15,018 nt of DNA from an uncultured Chitinophagales bacterium (GTDB lineage Bacteria; Bacteroidota; Bacteroidia; Chitinophagales; Chitinophagaceae): positions 1 to 15,018 of the forward strand of contig CAMPIQ010000089.1 in the NCBI GenBank assembly GCA_946886475.1. The letters are read 5' to 3'. Each line of letters starts with the position of its first letter. The stretch's first letter is position 1. The position numbers and the translations under genes were made by a program. Shown here in pieces: positions 6,328 through 14,720 of this stretch. A model generated the notes under the pieces. The model saw nothing but the letters and a program-made list of their open reading frames with translations, had not been told where the DNA came from and ran no database searches.

Positions 6328-8004
6328 ATGAGTCGTTCCTTTATAACCAGCTTAACCTTAATTTTTCTTTCAGTTTCATTCCTCTCCTGCCAAAAAGAAC
6401 TCAGTTTTGAGATCGGTGCGTTGTCACAGGGTTCTCTTCAGGGTGCAGGTGGTGAATGTCTTCCTAAACAGGTAGGTGGCACATTTATAGCCGGCCAGGC
6501 TTTAGGCGATACCAATTTTATTGAAGTAACAGTAGATGTTGTGGCAACCGGTGGGTATACCATTTCAACCGATACGCTTAACGGATATTATTTCAGGGCC
6601 ACCGGAAACTTTGGTGCAACGGGTACCAATACCATAAAACTCAAGGGTTTTGGAACACCTAACAGTGCCGGCATCAATGATTTCATGGTGATCTACGACA
6701 GCACTTTCTGTACGGTTCCGGTAACGGTATTACCCGCAACCGGTAGTGGAGGCACTTCGGTTTTTACGCTGGAAGGAGCAGGCGGCGCCTGTGCCAATTC
6801 AAATGTGGCAGGCACTTATACCCAGGGAACGCCCCTTACCGCTTCCAACCAGGTAGTGTTATCGGTAAATGTAACTACTATCGGTACCTGGACGGTTTCA
6901 TCTAATACAGTTACCGGAATGAACTTTACAGGTTCAGGTACGTTTACCACCACAGGTATTCAGAATATAACTTTAAATGGAACGGGTACACCAAATGCAC
7001 CGGGTGCTCAAACTTTTTCCGTTTCTGCTGGAGGCGGTTCATGCACATTTGTTGTAACCGTTCAGCCTAACTCCGCACCACCTTCCGTGTGTGAATTGGT
7101 TGGCAGTCCTGGTAGTTGTACCGGTGCCACTGTTACCGGAACCTATATTGCCGGAACACCGCTTGGCGGGGTCAATTCTGTAACCATTCAGGTAAATGTT
7201 ACCACCGTAGGCGCTTATACCATCTCTACCAATACGGTAACCGGATTTTCATTTACGGCCAGCGGCACATTTACCACCACAGGTGTTCAGAATGTGATCC
7301 TCGCAGGCGGCGGAACTCCAACTACAGCAGGAAACCAGACCTTTACTGTAACAGCCGGCTCTTCAACCTGTACTTTTGTGGTAACAGTGGCCCCGGCCTC
7401 AACACCGCCACCCGGAAACGACTATTTCCCAAGAACGGCCAACAGCAACTGGGGTTATGAATTTGATGATGTAGCCACCGATACCATAATGAGAGTTGCA
7501 ACCTCTAATCTTCATGCTGCATTTGGGAACAATTACACCATCTTTATGGCTACGGATGATATCTCTCAGGGATATGACAGCAGTGGCTATTTTCGTAGAT
7601 CCGGTGGAAATTATTATGAATTCCATGATATTGGCAGTATTTATGGATTCGACAATGCCATCTGGCAGGAGTATATTTTTCTTAAAGATGACCAGCCGGC
7701 AAACACCAGCTGGTATTCGCCAGACATCAGCGGTACCGTTTCGGGCCAGGCTCTCACCATTCGCGAAAAATTCATAATCCTGCAAAAAGATGTATCTGTA
7801 ACAGTTAATGGAACGGCATTTCCTAATACCATTGTTGTTGAGCAGCGCGTAGAGCAATTTAATGGAACAACCTGGGTTGATGTGTCATCGGTAGTAGGTA
7901 TTGGTAAATGGTATTATTCCAGGGGGGTGGGGATAATCAAATTTGAATTTACCACACCATCGGGTGTTGATAAAACTGAGATCTTCCGTTATCAGGTATA
8001 TTAG
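6328..8004 (+). CDS. Lipoprotein with three tandem Cys-paired beta repeats
   Basis: The family is not recognised. The N-terminus is a lipoprotein signal peptide with lipobox FLSC, so C21 should be lipidated and the 558-residue protein anchored in the outer or inner membrane. Residues 40-356 contain three tandem copies of a Thr/Gly/Val-rich beta domain of about 97 residues (about 40-136, 151-247, 260-356). Each copy has two cysteines exactly 84 residues apart (C44/C128, C155/C239, C264/C348), probably disulfides; C255 is unpaired. Copies 2 and 3 are the most alike (GTFTTTG, CTFVVTV), while copy 1 has diverged. A Pro-rich linker (about 356-363) leads to a C-terminal domain of about 195 residues rich in aromatic residues and strands (NSNWGYEF, GKWYYSRGVGIIKFEF). 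A surface binding or adhesion role fits the architecture but is not shown. It is the last gene before a terminator. Confidence 0.8.
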   Translation: MSRSFITSLTLIFLSVSFLSCQKELSFEIGALSQGSLQGAGGECLPKQVGGTFIAGQALGDTNFIEVTVDVVATGGYTISTDTLNGYYFRATGNFGATGTNTIKLKGFGTPNSAGINDFMVIYDSTFCTVPVTVLPATGSGGTSVFTLEGAGGACANSNVAGTYTQGTPLTASNQVVLSVNVTTIGTWTVSSNTVTGMNFTGSGTFTTTGIQNITLNGTGTPNAPGAQTFSVSAGGGSCTFVVTVQPNSAPPSVCELVGSPGSCTGATVTGTYIAGTPLGGVNSVTIQVNVTTVGAYTISTNTVTGFSFTASGTFTTTGVQNVILAGGGTPTTAGNQTFTVTAGSSTCTFVVTVAPASTPPPGNDYFPRTANSNWGYEFDDVATDTIMRVATSNLHAAFGNNYTIFMATDDISQGYDSSGYFRRSGGNYYEFHDIGSIYGFDNAIWQEYIFLKDDQPANTSWYSPDISGTVSGQALTIREKFIILQKDVSVTVNGTAFPNTIVVEQRVEQFNGTTWVDVSSVVGIGKWYYSRGVGIIKFEFTTPSGVDKTEIFRYQVY

Positions 8005-8022
8005 AGAATTCACTTTTTCTAT

Positions 8023-8056
8023 AAAAAGCCGCTACCTTATAAAGGGCGGTTTTTTG
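8023..8056 (+). terminator. Intrinsic terminator after the lipoprotein gene
   Basis: AAAAAGCCGC (8023-8032) pairs with GGCGGTTTTTT (8045-8055), with one G-U pair, and the stem runs into a T-rich stretch. It separates the exporter/lipoprotein unit from the atp operon. Confidence 0.75.
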
Positions 8057-8115
8057 GTTTTTACCACCTTCCATAATAATATGAAATAAGAACAAAATTT
8101 TTGGGAGTGCTACCT

Positions 8116-8123
8116 TATCTTTG
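8116..8123 (+). promoter_or_regulatory. -7 box of the atp operon promoter
   Basis: TATCTTTG matches TAnnTTTG and lies 20 bp before the atpB start codon. A TTG occurs at 8101-8103, but only 12 bp upstream, too close to be a standard -33 element. Transcription should start near 8127-8130, giving a leader of about 15 nt without a Shine-Dalgarno sequence. Confidence 0.55.
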
Positions 8124-8143
8124 CGCAAAATTTCAGGCACGGT

Positions 8144-9364
8144 ATGCTTAAAGAACGTTTCAAAGTCTTATTGGTAGCGGTTTTCAGCGTTTTTGCCATG
8201 GGTATTTCAGGCCTGGCCTCAGCGCAGGAAGGACAAACCGGCAATGACGAACATTATGAGACCGAGGATGAGACCGGCGGGGCCCATGCCGGTGAGTTTG
8301 ATGCAAACGAAGTGATCTTCGGGCACGTGATGGATGCCCACCAGTTCCATTTCTTCACCCTTGGCGATTTTCATGCTTCTATTCCTTTACCTGTCATACT
8401 CTATGAACCGGGAAGGGGCTGGACCAGTTTTAGCGCTTCCAAATTTCATCACGGGGAAGATGCCTACCGCGGATACCGACTGGTAACCGCACACTATAAA
8501 GAGCAATTGAAGAAGGAAGGAATGGCCGATGCCGAGATCCAGTTATTGAGTGATGAAAGCATCATTGCGGTGGATGAAAGAACGGGCAGACCTCTTACGG
8601 AAGTAGCCGTGTATGACCTTTCTCTTACAAGAAATGTGGTACAGATGCTACTGGCGCTTACTATCCTGGTTTGGTTGCTATTGTATATCGCCAAAAGATA
8701 CCAGAAAGGTTTCGGTGTAACATCTGCCCCGAAGGGTGCACAGAATTTAATGGAGACCATTATCATTTTCATCAGGGATGAAGTGGCCAAACCCAACATG
8801 GGACACAGGTACCACAAATACCTTCCTTATCTGCTTACCGTATTTTTATTTATCCTGATCAATACCATATTTGGTTTAATACCAGGTTCTGCCAACGTTA
8901 CAGGAAACATAGCTTTTACACTTGTGCTGGGCGTAATATCTTTTATTGTGATCCTTTTCAGCACCAATAAACACTACTGGGGTCATATTTTCTGGCCTCC
9001 TGTACCACATGGTGTAAAAGTGATTATGATACCGGTGGAGATCCTTTCAATTTTCACCAAGCCATTTGCATTGATCATTCGTCTTTTCGCCAATATGCTG
9101 GCGGGGCATATCATTATCATTTGTCTTATTTCGCTCATTTTCATTTTTTCAAACATCAGCACAGGTATTGGTTGGGGTTTTTCACCCGTATCCATTGCTT
9201 TTGCCACGTTCATATATTTAATTGAAGTACTGGTAGCATTTATCCAGGCCTTCATTTTTACCAACCTGACCGCTGTATTCATTGGCCAGGCAATGGAAGA
9301 TCATCACCAGCATGAAGCGGATGCACATCATGGATATCCGCCTACTGAACCGGTGATCATATAA
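8144..9364 (+). CDS. atpB: ATP synthase F0 subunit a
   Basis: Subunit a forms the proton half-channels next to the rotating c-ring in the inner membrane. The protein has 406 residues, against about 270 in E. coli. The extra length is an N-terminal signal peptide (cut near ASAQ, about residue 28) and a periplasmic region of about 135 residues rich in His, Asp and Glu, a form common in Bacteroidota. Membrane helices begin at about 165. The essential arginine facing the c-ring is R313 in IIRLFANMLAGH. The last helix carries the conserved EVLVAFIQAFIFTNLTAVFIG pattern (here split: EVLVAFIQAF and IFTNLTAVFIG). A His-rich tail (DHHQHEADAHH) follows. It opens the operon; no atpI or atpZ gene precedes it. 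Confidence 0.97.
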   Translation: MLKERFKVLLVAVFSVFAMGISGLASAQEGQTGNDEHYETEDETGGAHAGEFDANEVIFGHVMDAHQFHFFTLGDFHASIPLPVILYEPGRGWTSFSASKFHHGEDAYRGYRLVTAHYKEQLKKEGMADAEIQLLSDESIIAVDERTGRPLTEVAVYDLSLTRNVVQMLLALTILVWLLLYIAKRYQKGFGVTSAPKGAQNLMETIIIFIRDEVAKPNMGHRYHKYLPYLLTVFLFILINTIFGLIPGSANVTGNIAFTLVLGVISFIVILFSTNKHYWGHIFWPPVPHGVKVIMIPVEILSIFTKPFALIIRLFANMLAGHIIIICLISLIFIFSNISTGIGWGFSPVSIAFATFIYLIEVLVAFIQAFIFTNLTAVFIGQAMEDHHQHEADAHHGYPPTEPVII

Positions 9365-9699
<335 letters not shown>

Positions 9700-9710
9700 G
9701 AAACAAAGAA

Positions 9711-9748
9711 CTGCACCTTAGCACAGGGCGAAGGGTGCGGTTTTTTTT
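9711..9748 (+). terminator. Terminator-like hairpin between atpE and atpF
   Basis: GCACCTT at 9713-9719 pairs with AAGGGTGC at 9731-9738 (one bulged G), followed by a run of eight T at 9741-9748. It has the form of an intrinsic terminator but lies inside the operon, so it would act as a partial terminator or a 3' stabiliser for the atpB-atpE messenger. Confidence 0.6.
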
Positions 9749-9787
9749 GATTTTTGATTTTTGCATTTTGACTTTTGAATTTATCAT
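9745..9787 (+). repeat. TTTTGA phrase repeat in the atpE-atpF gap
   Basis: After the T-tract comes a reiterated word of the form TTTTGATTTTTG, ending TTTTGACTTTTGAATTT. The same word in both orientations makes up the atpF-atpH gap, so the two gaps belong to one repeat family. Confidence 0.5.
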
Positions 9788-10282
9788 ATGAGACTTCTAA
9801 CACCTGAATTTGGATTATTGATATGGACCCTGCTAGCCTTTTTGCTGGTATTCTTTATTCTGGCAAAATATGCATGGCCTGCCATCCTGAAAGGATTAAG
9901 GCAAAGAGAAGAAAGCATTGCTGAATCACTTCAGACAGCCGAAAGGGTTAAGGCTGAAATGACGCAATTGAAAAGTGAGAACGAGGCCTTGCTGGCCAAA
10001 GCACGCGAAGAAAGAGCCGCCATGCTGAAAGATGCAAGAGAAACCAAGGACCGTATTGTAAATGAAGCAAAGGAGCAGGCCAAAACAGAAGCCAACAAGA
10101 TCATTGTGGAAGCACAGCAAATGATCAATGCACAGAAAATGGCTGCATTAACTGAAGTAAAGAACCAGGTAGGTAAACTGGTGATTGAAGTAACGGAAAA
10201 AGTTTTGAGAAGAGAACTCAGCTCACCAGCCGCCCAGGAAGAACATATTAAGGGTTTGGTGGATGATGTGAAATTAAATTAA
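9788..10282 (+). CDS. atpF: ATP synthase F0 subunit b
   Basis: Subunit b is the peripheral stalk that holds alpha/beta against rotation. Its 164 residues begin with one membrane helix (about 6-28, FGLLIWTLLAFLLVFFILAK), followed by a long charged helix with many Ala, Glu, Lys and Arg residues (about 35-150) that would dimerise as a coiled coil. The C-terminus should contact delta, encoded next. The start is ATG 9788, with no alternative nearby. The length is normal for the family. Confidence 0.96.
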   Translation: MRLLTPEFGLLIWTLLAFLLVFFILAKYAWPAILKGLRQREESIAESLQTAERVKAEMTQLKSENEALLAKAREERAAMLKDARETKDRIVNEAKEQAKTEANKIIVEAQQMINAQKMAALTEVKNQVGKLVIEVTEKVLRRELSSPAAQEEHIKGLVDDVKLN

Positions 10283-10346
10283 GTCAAAATTCAAGAGTAA
10301 AAATTAAAAAACCTCTACGTTTTTTACATTTTACATTTTGAATTTT
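10283..10346 (+). repeat. Near-palindromic hairpin in the atpF-atpH gap
   Basis: The arm at 10283-10312 faces 10319-10346 around a 6-base loop (CTCTAC). Roughly 23 of 28 positions pair by eye, with the core GTTTTTTA and TGAATTTT. The arms are AT-only TTTTGAATTTT words. The right arm continues as a tandem copy (AATTTTAAATTTTGAATTT) to 10360, just before the atpH start. Confidence 0.6.
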
Positions 10347-10365
10347 AAATTTTGAATTTAAAAAA

Positions 10366-10929
10366 ATGTTGAACCCACGTGTAGCCTCAAGATATGCAAA
10401 ATCACTTCTTGACCTGGCCATTGAAAAAGGCCAGCTTGAGCAAGTGTATGCGGATATGAACTACCTGAACCAGCTGGTAAAAGGCAGCAGGGATTTTTTA
10501 AACCTGTTGAGAAGTCCGGTTGTGAAAGCTGATGTTAAAACAAAGGCCGTCAATGCAGTTACTGCAGGAAAGATCAGTGAGCTCACTACAGCTTTTACCA
10601 CCCTGATGATATCTAAAACACGTGAATCTGTTCTGCCTGAAGTGATCAGTGCTTTTATTAAACAATATAAAGCCTATAAAAATATTCATATCGTTAAGCT
10701 TACCACTGCAACACCCGTAAGCGATCAGGTAAAAAATCACATCGTAGCCAAAGTGAAACAGGAAGGTAACATGGAAAATATAGAACTGGAAACAATAGTG
10801 AACCCATCTATCATTGGTGGATTTGTATTGCAAACCGGCGACAAACTGATCGATGCCAGCATCTCTTACGATTTGAAAGAGATCTCAAGACAGTTTGAGA
10901 ACAATGATTTTATTTATAAAGTGAGATGA
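10366..10929 (+). CDS. atpH: ATP synthase F1 subunit delta (OSCP)
   Basis: Delta sits on top of the F1 head and links it to the b stalk. The protein has 187 residues, normal for the family. The N-terminal helical domain begins with the typical VASRYAKSLLDLAIEKGQLEQVYADM (here split: VASRYAKSLLDLA then IEKGQLEQVYADM). The C-terminal region shows the conserved NPSIIGGFVLQTGDKLIDAS pattern (about 156-175) with the IGGF turn. It is placed between atpF and atpA as in most bacterial atp operons. The start at ATG 10366 is directly preceded by the AT-rich repeat of the gap, without a Shine-Dalgarno sequence. Confidence 0.96.
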   Translation: MLNPRVASRYAKSLLDLAIEKGQLEQVYADMNYLNQLVKGSRDFLNLLRSPVVKADVKTKAVNAVTAGKISELTTAFTTLMISKTRESVLPEVISAFIKQYKAYKNIHIVKLTTATPVSDQVKNHIVAKVKQEGNMENIELETIVNPSIIGGFVLQTGDKLIDASISYDLKEISRQFENNDFIYKVR

Positions 10930-10934
10930 TTATG

Positions 10935-11048
10935 TGAATAGGTAATCGGCAATCGTGAATCGTGAATAACTTACGCTCATATTCATCGATTCATTAAGGA
11001 TTCCACGAAAATGATGAAAACCAGATTGACGATTCACGATTTACGCTA
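10935..11048 (+). repeat. Inverted phrase repeat in the atpH-atpA gap
   Basis: AATCGTGAATCGT at 10951-10963 is the exact reverse complement of ACGATTCACGATT at 11029-11041, 65 bp apart. The word ATCGTGA is also tandemly reiterated within the left arm, and TTACGCT follows both arms as a direct repeat (10971-10977, 11041-11047). The 150-bp gap is the longest in the operon. Confidence 0.65.
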
Positions 11049-11079
11049 CTAATAATAAACAACAACACAATCTGAACAT

Positions 11080-12657
11080 ATGCCAGAAATAAAACCAGAT
11101 GAAATCAGTGCCATTCTCCGCCAGCAGCTAAGTGGCTTCAATGCAGGCGCTGATTTGGAAGAAGTAGGAACTGTATTACAGATCGGCGATGGTATTGCCC
11201 GTGTTTACGGACTGGGTAATGTACGTGCCGGTGAACTAGTAGAATTTGAAAACGGGGTTCAGGGTATTGCATTGAACCTTGAAGAAGATAATGTGGGTGT
11301 GGTATTGATGGGTGCAACCGGTTCATTAAACGAAGGATCAAAAGTGCGCCGTACCGGACAGATCGCCTCTATCAAAGTTGGTGAAGGTATGGTGGGCCGT
11401 GTGGTAAACACGCTTGGCGAACCTATTGATGGTAAGGGACCTATTGCTGGTGAGCGTTATGAAATGCCAATTGAGCGTAAAGCGCCTGGTGTTATTTATC
11501 GTGAGCCGGTTAAAGAACCTTTGCAAACCGGTATCAAGGCAATTGATGCCATGATCCCAATTGGCCGTGGTCAGCGTGAGCTGGTGATTGGTGACCGTCA
11601 AACCGGTAAGTCTGCCATCTGTATTGATACCATCATCAACCAGAAAGAATTTTATGCAGCAGGTAAACCTGTTTATTGTATATATGTAGCTATTGGCCAG
11701 AAAGCTTCCACCATTGCAGGTGTTATGAAAACCCTGCAGGATGCAGGCGCCATGGAGTATACAATTATTGTAGCTGCTTCGGCCTCAGATCCCGCACCAT
11801 TGCAGTTCTATGCTCCATTTGCCGGTGCTGCTATCGGTGAATTCTTCCGTGATACCGGAAGGCCTGCCCTGATCATTTATGATGACCTTTCAAAACAGGC
11901 CGTGGCTTACCGTGAAGTTTCCTTGTTGCTGCGCCGTCCTCCAGGCCGTGAAGCATATCCCGGTGATGTATTTTACCTCCACAGCCGTTTGCTTGAAAGA
12001 GCCGCCAAGGTTATTGGTAACGATACGGTTGCTAAACAAATGAATGACCTTCCCGAGTCTATACGCCATTTAGTAAAAGGCGGGGGTTCATTAACTGCCT
12101 TGCCTATTATTGAAACGCAGGCCGGTGACGTATCTGCATACATTCCAACCAACGTGATCTCTATTACGGACGGACAGATCTTCCTGGAAGGTAACCTGTT
12201 CAATGCCGGTATCCGCCCGGCTATTAACGTAGGTATCTCGGTTAGCCGTGTGGGTGGTAATGCACAGATCAAATCCATGAAGAAAGTGGCAGGTACATTG
12301 AAACTTGACCAGGCCTTATACCGTGAGCTGGAAGCTTTCTCAAAATTTGGAGGTGACCTTGATGCTGCAACCAAATCCGTAATTGACAAAGGAGCCCGTA
12401 ACGTGGAAATCTTAAAACAGCCACAATATTCTCCGGTGCCTGTAGAAAAGCAGGTAGCGATCATTTACCTGGGTACACAGGGTTTGTTGCATGAAGTGAA
12501 AGTAAGCAGGGTGAAGGAATTTGAAGAACACTTCCTGATGGAAATGGAAAACAAATTGCCTGATGTTCTTGCAGAATTCAAGCGTGGAAATCTGCCTGAG
12601 GATGGAATCAAGAAGATGGTGGAGCTTGCGAATGGCATCATACCTCAATTCAAATAA
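11080..12657 (+). CDS. atpA: ATP synthase F1 subunit alpha
   Basis: Alpha is the regulatory, non-catalytic nucleotide-binding subunit of the F1 hexamer. It has 525 residues, near the usual 500-530. Three domains are visible: the N-terminal beta-barrel ([16 protein letters not shown], about 29-44), the nucleotide-binding core with P-loop GDRQTGKS (171-178) and Walker B region LIIYDD (ending D268/D269), and the helical C-terminal domain. R390 in SVSRVGG is the arginine that reaches into the catalytic site of the neighbouring beta subunit. The start is ATG 11080. A strong terminator follows the stop codon, so the operon ends here and atpG is not the next gene. Confidence 0.98.
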   Translation: MPEIKPDEISAILRQQLSGFNAGADLEEVGTVLQIGDGIARVYGLGNVRAGELVEFENGVQGIALNLEEDNVGVVLMGATGSLNEGSKVRRTGQIASIKVGEGMVGRVVNTLGEPIDGKGPIAGERYEMPIERKAPGVIYREPVKEPLQTGIKAIDAMIPIGRGQRELVIGDRQTGKSAICIDTIINQKEFYAAGKPVYCIYVAIGQKASTIAGVMKTLQDAGAMEYTIIVAASASDPAPLQFYAPFAGAAIGEFFRDTGRPALIIYDDLSKQAVAYREVSLLLRRPPGREAYPGDVFYLHSRLLERAAKVIGNDTVAKQMNDLPESIRHLVKGGGSLTALPIIETQAGDVSAYIPTNVISITDGQIFLEGNLFNAGIRPAINVGISVSRVGGNAQIKSMKKVAGTLKLDQALYRELEAFSKFGGDLDAATKSVIDKGARNVEILKQPQYSPVPVEKQVAIIYLGTQGLLHEVKVSRVKEFEEHFLMEMENKLPDVLAEFKRGNLPEDGIKKMVELANGIIPQFK

Positions 12658-12680
12658 CAATATTGATTTTAAAAAACAGG

Positions 12681-12708
12681 AAGCGGTCTTTTCAGGCCGC
12701 TTTTTTTT
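12681..12708 (+). terminator. Intrinsic terminator of the atp operon
   Basis: AAGCGGTC (12681-12688) pairs with GGCCGCTT (12695-12702) with one G-U pair and a 6-base loop, followed by eight T (12701-12708). It lies 23 bp after the atpA stop codon. Confidence 0.88.
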
Positions 12709-12712
12709 GCGT

Positions 12713-13247
12713 CAGGGTATGATGCCTGGTGGTTTGGTATTATAGAAGGATAGCAAATACTTTTATAAGCTTCCAACCCTAATTTCTTTTGGCAATAATA
12801 AGATCCGGTATCTACGTAAAAGTACGGTCCCAGTAAGTATTTTTCCTTAAAAAACTTGCATATTCCGGAAAAGCTTTCTTTCTTTGTTGATCATTCGTTC
12901 TCCAATTTCCACGGAAAGCCCGATCAGTTGATATCCCCGAAGACCGACCCTTTTAGAAAACTTAATTGATCCGTCTATGAATTGTTCAAAACATTTCATA
13001 CATAGAACAGCCGTTCTGTTACTGCTGGACACATTTCTTCAGCGTCCGGTATCAATCCCAAAGTTTTCTATCTGATCCAATCCTGTAAAATGCATAGCCT
13101 TTATCCTCCATTACTGAATGTAATTGTCATTACAATAACATAACTCAGTATCCTTAGAAAGTACAGTCAATAAATCCGTCTTGCGAAAAAGCCTTCCAAC
13201 ATCCATTTAAGGCTAATGAATTAATCTGTACACTTAAAACGTTTGTT
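12713..13247. other. Gene-free stretch between the atp operon and the T9SS gene
   Basis: There is no convincing gene. A minus-strand reading frame of 61 codons (12847-13032, GTG start) contains FSKR, then LIGLS and EIGERM, loosely recalling a LuxR/GerE helix-turn-helix, but it is too short and too poorly matched to call. Copy A of the flanking repeat lies at 12833-12889. The base composition is less protein-like than the flanks, and stop codons are frequent in all other frames. Confidence 0.5.
12833..12889. repeat. Flanking direct repeat, copy A
   Basis: This copy aligns with 14898-14955 at about 47 of 59 positions by eye. Shared blocks are TTTCCT, CTTGCA, CGGAAAA and TTTCTTTGTTG in the same order and orientation. 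The two copies bracket the T9SS gene about 2 kb apart. Confidence 0.6.
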
Positions 13248-14669
13248 ATGAAACTTTTTTTCAAAAGCATGATCGCTTCAATGCTTTTAATTCCTTCGGT
13301 GGCCATCACACAACCGGCACCGGAACTGGTTTTTATGAATCCTGTATTAAAATCAGGAACCGCTAACAAGGAAGGGGCCATCTATCGCTTTAGTAATGTT
13401 ACTGAAGGCATTGATGCTGAAGTAAAGCTTAAAAAATTCTCACGCAGGGATATCGTTATGAGTTCAATAGATAATTCTTCATTTGGCTGGAGTAAGGCTT
13501 TTCAACCAGAATTTGGTTTACCGGGACTGGTAAAACCCTGGCAAAGCTGGTACATTGATTTTGAAATGACCTTTTATGAAGCGGGTAATAATAAAACAAG
13601 AAAATTGTCGAAGGTTGATCTGACTGCTCTGGATGTGGATGGCGATAACTGGTCAATTTCAGAGTATGTTACCTATGAAAGACCCAAATCTATTTCATAT
13701 TCGCAGGTAAGTTACCTGGTAGATAATGGTATATCATTGCTGGGTGTATCACTGCCATGCTCACTCGATAATATTTCAAGTCCGCTTGTAAAATGCAGCC
13801 ATTGCAGTGGTGTTGGTGAAAACGGTATTGAAGAATGCCAGGATTGTGAAGGAAGTGGATTTTTACATGAGCAGTGCAACCATGCTTTTCAGGGCATAGT
13901 AGGCGCAGCGATTAATGGTCCGATCCAGAATTTTCTGAACATTGATACTGCAGCCACTCAGGTAATGGCTACATATCATTATGAAAATACCGACAGGCTT
14001 AAATTCAGGTATGGCGCAAAATCCGGTGCTAATTATAGCAATGGTTCCGGTGTACGGCTCAATTCAACCTGGTTTCGTCAGTTCAGTCTGACACCGGTAG
14101 GTACGCTACCGGTTACATTCCACAAATTCACCGCAACACTTGAAAAGAAAAATGTTTTGCTGAACTGGAGTATTGATACAGATGATAATTTCAGTCATTA
14201 TGTAATTGAGCGGAGTAATGATGGAAAGCATTTTACAGATATAGGAATTGTATTTACTTCCGGGCTGGCCACTCCCGGAGAGATCTCTCATTACAAATAC
14301 AGGGACTTAGCTGTTCCTTCATCAAACGGGATTTTATATTATCGTTTGAGGTGGGAGGAGAAAAACAGGGAAACTTATTATTCACCTGTTAGAATTGTGC
14401 GAATAGGAAATGAAACTGTATCTAATCAAATGTTGGCTTATCCCAACCCCGTAAGAGATCAGTTGAAACTAACCTTACCATCAGGCTGGCAGGGTAAAGC
14501 GGTAGTGATAGAACTATATGCAGGCAATGGTTCAATGGTACAGGCAATAAAACTAAATGGGGCCAGCCAGACCGAGATCCTGAAAGTGGGTAATTTACCT
14601 AAGGGCTTTTACCTCGTAAAGGTCCAATGCGAAGATCAGCTATCACAACAGCGTATTATAAAGGACTAA
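13248..14669 (+). CDS. T9SS-exported protein with internal CxxCxGxG pair
   Basis: This 473-residue secreted protein of unknown function has an N-terminal signal peptide (about 1-22). A beta-rich N-terminal domain (about 25-170, GTANKEGAIYRFSNVTEG and LDVDGDN) is of a kind seen in secreted Bacteroidota proteins. In its middle lie two perfect DnaJ-type motifs, CSHCSGVG (183-190) and CQDCEGSG (197-204), followed by C210, which look able to bind one zinc ion. Then comes a fibronectin-like domain (about 290-385, VLLNWSIDTDDNFSHYVIER). The type A T9SS sorting domain (about 393-473) has the hallmark YPNP at 398-401 and ends GFYLVKV...RIIKD, so the protein should cross the outer membrane and be released or attached to the surface. 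The start is ATG 13248. AACGTTTG at 13238-13245 is a one-mismatch -7 box just ahead of it. The gene stands alone between two terminators. Confidence 0.88.
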   Translation: MKLFFKSMIASMLLIPSVAITQPAPELVFMNPVLKSGTANKEGAIYRFSNVTEGIDAEVKLKKFSRRDIVMSSIDNSSFGWSKAFQPEFGLPGLVKPWQSWYIDFEMTFYEAGNNKTRKLSKVDLTALDVDGDNWSISEYVTYERPKSISYSQVSYLVDNGISLLGVSLPCSLDNISSPLVKCSHCSGVGENGIEECQDCEGSGFLHEQCNHAFQGIVGAAINGPIQNFLNIDTAATQVMATYHYENTDRLKFRYGAKSGANYSNGSGVRLNSTWFRQFSLTPVGTLPVTFHKFTATLEKKNVLLNWSIDTDDNFSHYVIERSNDGKHFTDIGIVFTSGLATPGEISHYKYRDLAVPSSNGILYYRLRWEEKNRETYYSPVRIVRIGNETVSNQMLAYPNPVRDQLKLTLPSGWQGKAVVIELYAGNGSMVQAIKLNGASQTEILKVGNLPKGFYLVKVQCEDQLSQQRIIKD

Positions 14670-14688
14670 AACCGCCAGACTAAAGGCA

Positions 14689-14720
14689 GGGCCGGCCCGG
14701 AAAGGCCGGCCTTTTATTTT
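14689..14720 (+). terminator. Intrinsic terminator after the T9SS gene
   Basis: GGCCGGCC at 14690-14697 pairs with GGCCGGCC at 14704-14711 around CGGAAA, followed by TTTTATTTT. The stem is very GC-rich and lies 20 bp after the stop codon. Confidence 0.88.

Noticed and set aside
10283..10365. F-H gap hairpin as an intrinsic terminator
   Set aside because: The stem is almost entirely A-T with mismatches and so is weak; it fits the phrase-repeat family better.
11973..12464. Minus-strand reading frame of 163 codons within atpA
   Set aside because: Shadow of a highly conserved gene; no start context or motif.
12847..13032. 61-codon minus-strand frame called as a gene
   Set aside because: Short, GTG start, no promoter, overlaps the flanking repeat; kept only as a possible decayed remnant.
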